Assembly (NCBI GenBank): GCA_001887945.1
Contig: LDOQ01000282.1
Location: 1-54,858 of the forward strand
DNA: 54,858 nucleotides
Source of the DNA: Spraguea lophii
Taxonomy: Eukaryota > Microsporidia > Spragueidae
Reading direction: 5' to 3'
In this document: positions 1 to 9,850 of the stretch, in pieces
How the letters are laid out: the number at the start of each line of letters is the position of its first letter
Position numbering within the stretch: position 1 is the first letter of the stretch
Made by a program: the position numbers and the translations under genes
The notes under the pieces: generated by a model
Seen by the model: the letters and a program-made list of their open reading frames with translations, nothing else
The model's database searches: none
Told to the model about the DNA's origin: nothing

Positions 1-127
1 CCTAACCTAACCTAACCTAACCTAACCTAACCTAACCTAACCTAACCTAACCTAACCTAACCTAACCTAACCTAACCTAACCTAACCTAACCTAACCTAA
101 CCTAACCTAACCTAACCTAACCTAACC
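1..127. repeat. Telomere repeat (CCTAA)n, left chromosome end
   Basis: About 25 uninterrupted 5-bp units CCTAA run from the first base to 125, followed by CC. The C-rich strand reads inward, as expected for a left chromosome end; the G-rich strand is TTAGG. The repeat joins directly to the inside of a SINE copy with no intervening subtelomeric satellite. Confidence 0.97.
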
Positions 128-330
128 AAGAAGAAGATTAGAATATTTTCAAACTTGAGATGAGAGTAATAACATGCATCATACGAAAATCCAATATTTT
201 AAAAATAAGATAAGATGTAAATAATATATATTTATGACACACAGGTTAATACAAGTTTAAATGTATTTCAAGAACCTAAAGTCATAAACCACTCTAACCT
301 AACATCTTTATAAACAATATTTTATTCAAA
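128..330 (+). mobile_element. SINE copy truncated by the telomere (3' part only)
   Basis: This stretch aligns along its whole length with the 3' part of the full SINE at 46778..47268. Shared landmarks are GCATCATACG (GCACCATACG in the full copy), AAGATAAGATG (GGTAAGATGAG), TTAATACAAGTTTAA (TTAGTACAAGTTTAA) and CAAGAACCTAAAGTCA (CGAGGAACCGAAGGTCA), in the same order and spacing. It is an old, AT-drifted copy. Its 5' part is missing and replaced by telomere repeat at 127/128. Confidence 0.8.
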
Positions 331-335
331 ATAAA

Positions 336-596
336 TTATAAATATTTAAAAATACCATTAATTTTCATATTACAAATTCTACATTTATATTCTGTATAAA
401 TTTTTATAGAACAACCATAACAATAATAATGATAACATTCACTTACTAATAATTGTGTATTAGAATTACAAACACTACAATTATTATCTCTATTCTCTCT
501 TACATGTAAATATTTACAACTATCACCATATCCACAATATCCAGTATCATTGAATGGTTTACAATATATTTTATTTTCATTTATATTATTTTTCAT
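336..596 (-). CDS. CWC24: Cwc24/RNF113-like splicing factor, CCCH plus RING zinc fingers
   Basis: An 86-residue protein made almost only of two zinc-binding units. Residues 12-31 are a CCCH finger (C12, C21, C27, H31; C-x8-C-x5-C-x3-H) with the segment TGYCGYGDSCKYLH, which closely matches the Cwc24/RNF113 signature. Residues 40-75 form a C3HC4 RING (C40, C43, C54, H56, C59, C62, C72, C75). Cwc24 proteins sit at the 5' splice site of the activated spliceosome before Prp2 remodelling; the RING can give E3 ubiquitin-ligase activity. The protein is far shorter than yeast or human homologues because the N-terminal region is gone. CCC lies immediately before the ATG; an upstream ATG at 603 overlaps this signal but opens only a five-codon frame. 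It is the first gene from the telomere. Another CCCH-RING protein is possible but unlikely. Confidence 0.8.
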   Translation of the reverse strand: MKNNINENKIYCKPFNDTGYCGYGDSCKYLHVRENRDNNCSVCNSNTQLLVSECYHYYCYGCSIKIYTEYKCRICNMKINGIFKYL

Positions 597-785
597 AGGG
601 CATATAAGATATTTAATAAAAAATAATTAATAGAATAGATAGACGAAAATATTTTTTCTTCTTCAATAAATAAAAAACATAAAATTAATTTCTTTTTTTC
701 AAATGGAACAAACAGGAATGTAAAATATATTACAATTAAATGAGATGCTATAATATTTTTAAATTTATAAAAATATTAATATAAA

Positions 786-1660
786 TTATGTTTGTCTCCT
801 ATCTATATCCATACCTACCAGGTTATATAAATTTATAGTTTTACCTATATATTTTTTATTAGAATCTACAATTATTTCATTATAACATTTTAATATTTCA
901 ATTATTTTATATTTTATATATTTTATACTGTTTACTATGTTACATTCTTCTTTATAATCTTTAAATTCTTCTTAACGACAAATTATATATTCTACTTTAT
1001 TTTTACAGTAAAATTTATCTTCATCAATGGTATTCTTATAAGATATTATATCATTTATATTATATACATCTAAATCTATTTCAAATAATTTAGAAATTAC
1101 AGTAAATGGTATATCATATTTAACAATATATTTTGAATATATTTTAAACCCTTCTTAATCACTTATATTTTTATTTAAGTGATAAAAATATGAACAATTA
1201 CCATCTAATTGATAATGTTTTAAAAATACGTTTAGTTCAAGATAAAATTTATGATTATTTTATGTATTTTTTATATAACCTAAGTTGGGTTTAAAATATG
1301 AAATATAATGACTATTTAATAATAAAGAATAATTATTTATATTGTATGAATATATTATAATATCAGATGATAAATGATAAAAGATACTAACATATCCTAT
1401 TTCTATCAAATTATCTAATGAATTAAAAAATATTATATCATAAGAAGATAATAAGGATAGTTATTATTGCTTATATATTCTATTAATATATCTATTGTAG
1501 ATATAATTATACTTCTTTTATTTTTATTGTTTAGAATATGTTCTTCTATATCTTCTATTATCTCACCTTCTTCTGTGTTATTATAATATTTTCAGCTTCA
1601 TAATATACATTGAATATGATTATACTATTATAGTTTTATAAATATACGTATTTCTATGTT
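786..1660 (-). pseudogene. Decayed protein-coding gene, product unknown
   Basis: On the minus strand one frame runs from about 1430 down to a TAA at 786-788 and reads like protein (about 215 codons) except for three in-frame TAA codons at 972-974, 1155-1157 and 1260-1262. Between about 1440 and 1590 the coding signal moves to another frame, so a frameshift lies near 1435 and a second is likely near 1590. Without the stops the open length is far beyond chance in such AT-rich DNA. I do not recognise the product; it has no obvious membrane segment or zinc motif. The 5' end is uncertain. Confidence 0.6.
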
Positions 1661-1699
1661 TATTAACATAAGCACTAATGTTGTAATTATACGACACAG

Positions 1700-1765
1700 T
1701 GAAATATTTTAAGCTGCTAGACTTTGATTTGATTTACCACACCACGACCACTATGCCAAGAGGTT
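1700..1765 (-). mobile_element. Probable SINE head remnant
   Basis: Read on the minus strand, this resembles the first 60 bases of the full SINE: TTGGCATAGTGGTCGTGG matches CTGGCCCAGTGGTCGTGG of the intact A-box region. The B-box is worn away and no downstream body is visible, so this is a tentative call. Confidence 0.4.
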
Positions 1766-2310
1766 ATATATATAGTAAAATAATAGAAAATTTATTTATA
1801 TTTACTGGTACTGTAATAATATTATTTATCTTTATTTACTTTGTACTTTATTATCATAATTACTTTTTATTAAATCATAACAATTGGTATGGAACAAGGG
1901 ATAAAAAATTTAATAAAAAATTTATTCGCATAATATTAAATATAACTTTAAATAATAAACTAACCATATTAATTTTTAGATTTCATAATATTTTATCTAA
2001 TTTCTATACGCTTATATTTATTTTAATTTATAATATATATTATAACATATATAATATAATTATTTCTTTTAAAATAGTAATTATTGTAATAATATCGTTG
2101 TCTTTTATTAATACTATATAACAAAAAAATTTAAAGGATTAGAAAGATATATATTATAAAAAAGTTATTCATGATGTAGTAATATACATTTATCAATTAA
2201 TGGTTTAAAAAATTTTATTTTTAATACTTATTCCAATCTTACCTGTATCTATTATATTTTCCTTCCCTCAATGTAAACCTTTTTTTTTAAAACCATCTTG
2301 TTCCATTCTA

Positions 2311-2538
2311 TCATTGTTGATCTACTTCATTGTTATTATTTTCTTCTTCATAGAGATAGCCCATTGACTTTAAAAGTATGTGAGCACCTTCATCATTTAT
2401 TTGAAAATAATCTTCATCATCGAAATATTCAAATACATTACTTGTTTTAAATTCTTCTCCAAATTTATTGGTTAAATATTCTCTTAATTGATTGTATAAT
2501 ACTAAACCAGATTTTCTATATTTTAGATATTTGTTAAT
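2311..2538 (-). other. In-frame continuation of the LRR gene beyond its TAA
   Basis: Directly after the TAA at 2539-2541 the same frame stays open for 75 codons and ends in TGA at 2311-2313. The codons give an ordinary acidic, soluble sequence containing SNVFEYFDDEDYFQIND and ending in an Asn/Glu-rich tail. A 75-codon open stretch in the same frame is unlikely by chance in this AT-rich DNA. It is most likely the original C terminus of the LRR protein. Confidence 0.65.
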
Positions 2539-4971
2539 TTAATCTGTTATTGATTGAAAAGTAAATTTCATAAAAAATTGTTCAACTATATATTTTTTAT
2601 CGTGAAGTTCTGGTATTATAGATATATTACCATATAAATTAGTCATTTTCTCGAATCCAAGTTCTTCTGATAATATATTTCTCCAGTTTAAGAACACTTC
2701 GGCTTCTTCCTTTTCACCTTTACCAGTGGTAATACCTTTAAGGATTTCAAATTTAAGATTTGCAAGTATTTCTGTTATTTTCTGATCTGTAGAACTACAA
2801 TCATTTCCTTGTTTCAAAAATAGGTACGTTGTTATAAATGCTTCTTCTTGGCCGTCTAAACATGAAACATTATCTATAGTCGTGTTATGATTGAAGTTTA
2901 AATGGGCTAAAAGTCTTACAAATACCTCTTCCACCTCTTCTTGTTTTTCTGTGAGCATTCCGGTCATTGTTATAACAATAGATTCGAAATGATCGATAAT
3001 CGAATTTCTTTTTTGATAATCAATAAATGAATCATGAATTAGTTCTGGATTATCTTCATAATAATAATATACCTCTATTCTTCTTATTAAGATAGCCAGT
3101 TTTTCTTCTTTCTTATATGTTATATAATTAAAAATATTTTGTAACATCTCTTCTATTTCCTGTCTTGTTTTTGTATGTTTTGCTGGTTTATCCGTTTTAC
3201 ATAGTTTTATTTTTTCGAAATTTAATCTTTCATCGATAGGAATATTAAGTTTCTCGTAAAATTTTTTAACATCTAAATCAAAGTTTGCGTCTTCTGGAAT
3301 TCTGAATATTCTTATTCTATCATATCTGATATTTCTTATAATGTCATGATTTACTTGGTCAATAGATATTAATTCGGGATTCTGTAAATCTACATCAATT
3401 CCTGAATGCAAAGGATTCCTACATAAATTAATTTGTAAATTTCTATTAATCATATTATTGATATTAGATGGAAGTAATTCTATATAATTAAATAGCAGAT
3501 TCAATTTTTTAAGCGTATATATGTTAAATATAGTTTTGTCCATAGTGGTTATTCGGTTAAAAGATAAATCCAACCATTTTAATGAAGTCATACCCATAAA
3601 AACATTTTCCAGAATAATTATTCGATTAAATTGTGCTTTAAAAGTTTCTAAATTAATAAGTTTTGAAATACCATGAGGTATACTTGTTAAGAAACACTTA
3701 GATAAATCTAAATATTTGATTTTAGAATTGGTTGGTACGTACTCAAATATATCAATTCCATCGTCGATTCGTTCTTTGCATGTGACAATTAATTTATATA
3801 TATCATTAAAATAAAAAATGTTTGCTAATACATTTATGTTTCTAAGAGTTAGAGTAAGACTTATTAAACCATCCCCTTTATAGATATATCTTTCAATTTC
3901 TGTAAAAACATTGTCTGTAAATATACATTCTTTAAATCTTCTTAGTGATTTTAAAATATTTCCATCGAGTTTTGAAATTTTATTATTAGATAAATCAAAT
4001 GTTTCCAAACTTTGTAACGCATTAGCAGCGATTGATAATTCAGTTATTCTGTTATGTTCAAGATATAAATTTAACATATTATTAAACATACCATTCTCGA
4101 TAATCAATTTCTCGATACGATTATAAGAAATATTTAATATCTTTAAATTAGTAAAAGAATGAAGTCCATGAGGTATCTCTTCGAATAAATTTCCGGAAAT
4201 ATTAAGTTCTTCTAAATTTATAAAATTGCAGAAAAATTTTAAGAACACACTCAAATTATTATTATGAATAATTAATTTTTTTAAGGATTTATAAGACGCA
4301 AAATCTGTATAATTATTATTCTCATGTTCTGTAGAAGAATGGTTATCTGAATAAACTGAGCAAGAAACAAAATCATTCTTTTTAAATAATGAATGATCGT
4401 GTGACAAATCTAATTTTTTTAGATTTTTTAATCTAAATAAATTGGGACTGATATTTACTAAATCAGGACAATATGCAATACTCAATGCTTCTAGACTGTT
4501 CAGTTTAATTATTCCAGAAGGTATCATATCAAATTTATTAAAATCAAAATGAAGAACTTTCAATTTTAATAATGAAAATATAACTTGAGGAAATTTTTCT
4601 AATTCATTATAACTTAAATCTAGCTCTTCTAATTCTTCAAATTTTTCAAATTGATTGGGTAACTTGGATAATGATAATAAAGTAAGTATTAAACGTTTAA
4701 TATCATTGTTTTCACAAAATATTGTGGGAAATATATTATTGCCTGTTTCTGGATCGATGTTATTTAAACTTACTATTTTAATTTCTTTATTGTATTCGTT
4801 TTCAGTTACTTCAAAAGAACATAAAAAATTTGGGTTATTTATAATTTCATCATATAAACCAATTTTATTTGAATTAGGTATTAACTCCTTGATACTATCA
4901 TAATCATTGTGTGTTATTTCATATCTAACACAATTCGTCAATATTGGAAAAAAGATTAATAAAAATTTCAT
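2539..4971 (-). CDS. Secreted leucine-rich-repeat protein
   Basis: An 810-residue protein that begins with a short hydrophobic signal peptide (residues 1-15). LRR units such as LEELDLSYNELEKFP, LKILNISYNRIEKL and LKWLDLSFNRITTM fall in three blocks, roughly residues 105-195, 245-350 and 410-530. The last 250 residues are a non-LRR, helix-rich, charged domain. LRRs bind protein partners; together with the signal peptide this suggests an exported or surface protein that meets host molecules, which is inference. CCC lies about 10 bases before the ATG. The annotated TAA is followed by 75 more in-frame codons, so the C terminus may be recently cut off or made by readthrough. No specific family name can be given. 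Confidence 0.85.
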   Translation of the reverse strand: MKFLLIFFPILTNCVRYEITHNDYDSIKELIPNSNKIGLYDEIINNPNFLCSFEVTENEYNKEIKIVSLNNIDPETGNNIFPTIFCENNDIKRLILTLLSLSKLPNQFEKFEELEELDLSYNELEKFPQVIFSLLKLKVLHFDFNKFDMIPSGIIKLNSLEALSIAYCPDLVNISPNLFRLKNLKKLDLSHDHSLFKKNDFVSCSVYSDNHSSTEHENNNYTDFASYKSLKKLIIHNNNLSVFLKFFCNFINLEELNISGNLFEEIPHGLHSFTNLKILNISYNRIEKLIIENGMFNNMLNLYLEHNRITELSIAANALQSLETFDLSNNKISKLDGNILKSLRRFKECIFTDNVFTEIERYIYKGDGLISLTLTLRNINVLANIFYFNDIYKLIVTCKERIDDGIDIFEYVPTNSKIKYLDLSKCFLTSIPHGISKLINLETFKAQFNRIIILENVFMGMTSLKWLDLSFNRITTMDKTIFNIYTLKKLNLLFNYIELLPSNINNMINRNLQINLCRNPLHSGIDVDLQNPELISIDQVNHDIIRNIRYDRIRIFRIPEDANFDLDVKKFYEKLNIPIDERLNFEKIKLCKTDKPAKHTKTRQEIEEMLQNIFNYITYKKEEKLAILIRRIEVYYYYEDNPELIHDSFIDYQKRNSIIDHFESIVITMTGMLTEKQEEVEEVFVRLLAHLNFNHNTTIDNVSCLDGQEEAFITTYLFLKQGNDCSSTDQKITEILANLKFEILKGITTGKGEKEEAEVFLNWRNILSEELGFEKMTNLYGNISIIPELHDKKYIVEQFFMKFTFQSITD

Positions 4972-4978
4972 AAAAAAA

Positions 4979-6574
4979 TGGGTATCCTTTTCTTATATAG
5001 TTATTTTATCAATTCTTTTTATATTTAAATAAATATTTTAAATGATAAGAATAATTTCAAAAAAATCATAAATATAATATGAGAAATTGAAATATATTCT
5101 AATTTATATAAAAATAATTTGAAAAAAATAATTTGAAGTGTCTGTAAAACGTCTCAAATAAAAAATATATAATATTTATAAGATAATTTTAAAATAGATA
5201 ATAAAAGGAGTAAATAAAATCAATAGATTTTTCAAATAATTTTATAAAGTTTAAGATGTTACATATAATATTAATTATAATATAAGTAATAAAACGTGTC
5301 AGAAAATGAAAAATTAAAAAATATTCTTTATTTATTTTTTAAAAAAATCTTCTTTTATTTTTTCTCGAATATTTTATCAAGATATTTATCAAATAAATAG
5401 AAATATATTTATATACAATCTTGGAAAAAATAATACATATTCAAAGATATAATAATTTCATAAATTACTATAATTTTTATTGTAAAATTTCTTTTATTTT
5501 TTTCGCTAATACCATTTTTAGAATAATAAATCAATAAATATTATAATAGAAAAAATCATATACATTACTTATTGAAAACATTTCTTTTGTTTATATATAA
5601 TACGGTTAACATGATATATATATAAATTTCTTATATAGGTTAATATATATTGATGAAATGAACAATATAAAAAAATATATTTGGTATAAAATATTATTTG
5701 ATGAGAATATAAATAAATTGATTTTTATCCGGAATTTTTTTTTTATTTTTTACCCTTGGTAAGAATGAGAAAAAAAGCATTTGATTATATATTTTTTTAA
5801 TTAAATATTTCTATGAATTTTTTCAAATTAGATATTTTTATTTTGTTTTGGAATGGTATTTTAAATATAACTAATTTATTTTTTTATATAATTTATAGAA
5901 AAATTCAATTTCATTAAAAGATGTTTATTAAAAAGTTTTCTGTGTCAATATGATTATGGTTATATTACATTTAAATTCATATCATTTTAATTTTATATTT
6001 TAAAATATTCGTGTTTTATTTTTTTATATACTAAACATTAATTAATTAGATTTTCATATTTCTTTTAAAACTTAAAAAACTTTGAAATATAAATCAAGTA
6101 TTACCTGTAAAATTCCCTGTTAAAAAAATGAATAACCATTTTTATAATCTATGATATATGTGTTTATTCTTCAAAGTGATATTATCGAATAGCAATATAT
6201 TGATCACGTAAACCCAAAATTCCAAATTTGATTGATAATTGTATACTAACTTATTATAAAAGTTAGAATATCTTAAAAATTCTTCAGAAAAAATAAAAAA
6301 TATTAATTAAAATAAAGAAAAAACCATAATAACTATCATTGTGTATTATGTATAAATTTATAAAACTCGGGAAAATGAAATAAAATAAGAATGTTATATT
6401 TATACCATGAAGTTAATTAGAAATTGTATATACCTTTCTTAAAGAATCTTTATTTCTGATTATAATAATGTACAACCATCAAACGATTTTAGTTATAATC
6501 AAAATGTTGTTAAAAAGTTGTTCTATTTCTTATTCTTAAACAAATATAAATATAATGTAAAACACAACAAAGTA
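4979..6574. other. Intergenic, no recognisable content
   Basis: Very AT-rich DNA with many A and T runs. I see no long open frame, RNA gene or repeat copy here. Confidence 0.6.
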
Positions 6575-7028
6575 ACATTTTTTAATGGAACTTTTATTTA
6601 TAGAAGTTTCTTAACTGACTCATCTTATAATGATTTATAACCTTAGTTCCTAAAGTGTATTTAAATTATACTGGCTAGATTCTCTATATATATACTAATC
6701 TTATCTTATCTTATGTTCCAGATAATTAAAATTTTGTATATGCTGCAATCATCATTCTATCACTTTTAATAATATTCTGATCTTCGTCTTGTCGTAATAT
6801 TAGTAGAATCATTAATTGATGTAGAAATTATAAATACACCAGTTGTCACTATTTTAACCAGTTAGTGTAGTTGTTGAATAAAACGTATTTGCTCCACTAT
6901 CAACCCCTTACCTAATAAATTACCTTTCTCTTCTACTTTTTATTTTTTAAAAAAGTTTTTTAAAATGAGGAATCTGAACCCACTAAGCTTAGGATTTGAT
7001 TACCATGACCATTGGACCAAACGGCTAT
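6575..7028 (-). mobile_element. Old full-length SINE copy
   Basis: Minus-strand copy, strongly drifted. The 3' end (6575-6610) carries GGAACTTTTATTTATAGAAG, the complement of the SINE tail AATAAAAGTTTC. The middle keeps TCAACCCCTTACC and ACCTTTCTCTTCT near 6899-6940. The head (6970-7025) keeps CTTAGGATTTGATTACC and GACCATTGGACCAAACGG, which correspond to the B-box to A-box region. Identity to the intact copy at 46778 is visible only in blocks. No target-site duplication can be recognised any more. Confidence 0.75.
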
Positions 7029-7194
7029 GATGAAGATAAGAAAAAGATAAAGAACGTTATATTTAAAAAATTGTTATAAATAAAATTCCTTTAATTAAAA
7101 TTGATAATAAAATAAAAATAAATTTACTGAAAATATAGTATAACTAACATTCCATAAAATATATAAATTCGGTATTAAAATATTTCAAATCTAA

Positions 7195-7305
7195 CTAGCT
7201 AATATAGATTTAAATATACTTAAGAACCCGAAGATCGTGGACTGCAACAGATTGCAACTGCCCGTTAATTTCTACAAATAAAAGTTTTATCTTTTAAAAA
7301 AGACT
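7195..7305 (+). mobile_element. 5'-truncated SINE copy, 3' tail only
   Basis: The segment CTTAAGAACCCGAAGATCGTGGACTG followed by CAACAGATTGCAACTG, CAAATAAAAGTTTTATC and an A-rich run matches the last 100 bases of the intact SINE. Loss of the 5' part is the usual result of incomplete reverse transcription. It lies opposite in direction to the neighbouring copy. Confidence 0.7.
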
Positions 7306-7930
7306 CTTTAAATAATTTTAAAAGATTATATTATAAAAATATAATTATTATCATCCATATAAATTCGTATAATATTTAAAACTAAATTCTGATTGAGTAA
7401 AACCAAAATAAATATATTAAAAGAACTTAGATAGTAATTACCAATCTATAACTATATACCACTGATTAGTACATTATCAATAAAAATATAAATCTTACGT
7501 TTATTATTTAATAAAATAAAATAAATTTTTTAATTCCTTTTTTGTTTTATTCATTTATTTCTAAATCGAATATAATTATTTTCTAAACTGAATACAATTA
7601 TTTTTAAAATTTCTATATAATATGTAAATGTGATATATATTAACATCTGATAGTTGGTTACACAAAATATACAATTCTTCTTATTCTTTTATAAGTACAA
7701 ATATTTTAAGTATTATTAAACATGATTATATTTTATAAAAACAAATACAATAAAATATATCTATAAACTTCATTTAAATTTCTTTTAAATATTATTTACT
7801 AATGTTTATTACTAATATTTACATTTATTATATTTTGTACCAATGAAAATATATAATTATAATAAAATATTTTTTATTGCTTCATTTTAACACACTTTTA
7901 ATTTCTTTGGTTTTTTTTAAAAAAATATGT
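7306..7930. other. Intergenic, upstream of importin alpha
   Basis: AT-rich DNA without recognisable genes or repeats. TTACCCTAATA just before the ATG at 7941 is the CCC start signal. Confidence 0.5.
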
Positions 7931-7940
7931 TACCCTAATA

Positions 7941-9470
7941 ATGCACAGTAGATCTTATATGTATGAAAATAAAAGTAGTGAATCTAGGCGTAAAGAAAGG
8001 GAAGAACAACAAGTAGAACTCAGAAGTCAAAGAAGAGAAAATTTGTTGAATAAAAAAAGAACAGTCGTATCATCTTCTAATGAGAGGATTTCTGATAATT
8101 TACGTATAATGAAACAGAAATTAATGGCACAGGATATGGAAACATTGTGTAAAGGGGTTTATGAGTTTAGACAACTTTTAAGTACAGAAACACATCCTCC
8201 TATACAAACAGTATTGGATTCGGGTGTTTTACCAAGATTGGTGGAATTACTTAGCAGATCTTGTTCTGCGTATAAAAATGGAAAGGAAGATTTAATATAT
8301 ACGGTAAGATTAGAAGCTGCATGGGCTGTAACAAATATAGCTTCTGGGTCTTCTGAACAAACAAATGCAGTGGTTACATGTGGTGCTATTCCTTTGTTGG
8401 TTGATATGCTTGGTGAATCAAAAGAAGATTTGGTTGATCAAAGTGTTTGGGCATTGGGTAATATTGCAGGAGATTCTGAACCTTTTAGGGATATGATTAT
8501 AAATTCTGGTGCTACCTCTCTTTTATTGACCCTTATTGAAAATATATTAAATAATAAAGCATATATAAAAATACTTAGGAATTGCACATGGTTGTTATCA
8601 AATCTAAATAGGGGTAGAACACCTGAACCACCATTAGAACATATTCAAATGTCAATAAATATGTTTAATAAACTATTAAACACTGATGATTCAGATATAT
8701 TATCAGATACTCTCTGGGCTTTAGGATATATAATTGATATGAGCACAGATAAAACGGATATGGTATTACAAATCGGAATACTCGAAAGATGTAAAATTTT
8801 TATAAATGCTTTTTTAAAAAGAACATCAGAATATACCATAGCTAAATATTGCATCCCTGCAATAGTTAGACTCCTAGGAAATATTGTTACAGGAAATGAT
8901 GACCAAACAGATAAAATCATAAAAGAAGGATTTTTACCATTACTCAAAAAAGTTTTTTATTCATACACAGACGATAGAAAAGCATCAAAAGTCAAAAAAG
9001 AAATTTGCTGGATAATGTCCAACATAGCAGCAGGAACAGATTCCCAAGTCCAAGAAATATTTGATAATGGAATAATTTCCATGTTATCCGACGCAATGAG
9101 ATATGAATTATTTGTTAAAATAGAAGCATCATACGCTATAACCAACGCGTTATCCAATATAGAAAATAACATGGATCACCTACAATTTATATTTGATGAT
9201 GAACTTTTAGAAGGAATTAAAGAAAGTCTTGAAGCACTTGACAATACACCACATATCCAAGCCCTAATACTTAATACACTAGACCACGGCCTAGAAGGTT
9301 CCAAAAAATGGGCAAAAGTAAAAGGATGTCCCAATCCTCTTATAATAAAAATAAATGAAAATGGTATTTATGATGTAATTGTTAAATTACAAGATTCTTC
9401 AGATATGAAAGTTAATACGATAGCTGAAAAAATTGTTGATGAATATGATAATGAGATAAATGAATTATAA
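7941..9470 (+). CDS. SRP1: Importin subunit alpha
   Basis: A 509-residue armadillo-repeat protein. Residues 13-40 are an importin-beta-binding domain rich in Arg/Lys (ESRRKEREEQQVELRSQRR). From about residue 65 onward ARM repeats follow, with hallmark segments LEAAWAVTNIASGSSEQT and DQSVWALGNIAGDSEPFRD that form the nuclear-localisation-signal groove through Trp/Asn pairs. The protein carries cargo with classical nuclear localisation signals into the nucleus together with importin beta. Length is near that of yeast Srp1 (about 540), with a shortened N terminus. CCC lies eight bases before the ATG. Confidence 0.95.
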   Translation: MHSRSYMYENKSSESRRKEREEQQVELRSQRRENLLNKKRTVVSSSNERISDNLRIMKQKLMAQDMETLCKGVYEFRQLLSTETHPPIQTVLDSGVLPRLVELLSRSCSAYKNGKEDLIYTVRLEAAWAVTNIASGSSEQTNAVVTCGAIPLLVDMLGESKEDLVDQSVWALGNIAGDSEPFRDMIINSGATSLLLTLIENILNNKAYIKILRNCTWLLSNLNRGRTPEPPLEHIQMSINMFNKLLNTDDSDILSDTLWALGYIIDMSTDKTDMVLQIGILERCKIFINAFLKRTSEYTIAKYCIPAIVRLLGNIVTGNDDQTDKIIKEGFLPLLKKVFYSYTDDRKASKVKKEICWIMSNIAAGTDSQVQEIFDNGIISMLSDAMRYELFVKIEASYAITNALSNIENNMDHLQFIFDDELLEGIKESLEALDNTPHIQALILNTLDHGLEGSKKWAKVKGCPNPLIIKINENGIYDVIVKLQDSSDMKVNTIAEKIVDEYDNEINEL

Positions 9471-9850
9471 AGAAATTATTTAATAAATATTTATTTTAAA
9501 ATGATTAATTATCTCAATGACAATGCGTGTGATAAAAAAATATTATTATTTTATAATGTTCGTGGTATAATAATTATAAAAATACCAGATAACGTTATTA
9601 TAATAAACAATATTATTAATAACACTACATAATAATACATACGATAACAACAGATACTGTTATAACACTACGTAATACATACAATTAATAACAGATACTG
9701 TTATAGCATTAATAATAAATCTATTACAAATATTTCATTAACATTTATTAATTCATTTACCAATCCTTCTTACACTATCATTTTTATTCCTATTACCAAT
9801 TAATACCATCATTTCTACTATTACCAATGAATAACATAATTTTATTCATT
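9471..9850. repeat. Intergenic with two imperfect repeats around AACAGATACTGTT
   Basis: A unit of roughly 45 bases occurs twice between about 9630 and 9710. Each begins with ATACATAC and contains AACAGATACTGTTATA, which is itself a near-palindrome. This is the shared 3' space of two converging genes, so the hairpins could act in transcript ending. No gene is seen. Confidence 0.5.

Noticed and set aside
1699..2121. Plus-strand open frame of 140 codons
   Set aside because: It begins with GTG, overlaps a SINE head remnant, and is a hydrophobic Ile/Tyr/Asn mix typical of AT-rich noise. No start signal and no recognisable family. A decayed gene fragment cannot be excluded.
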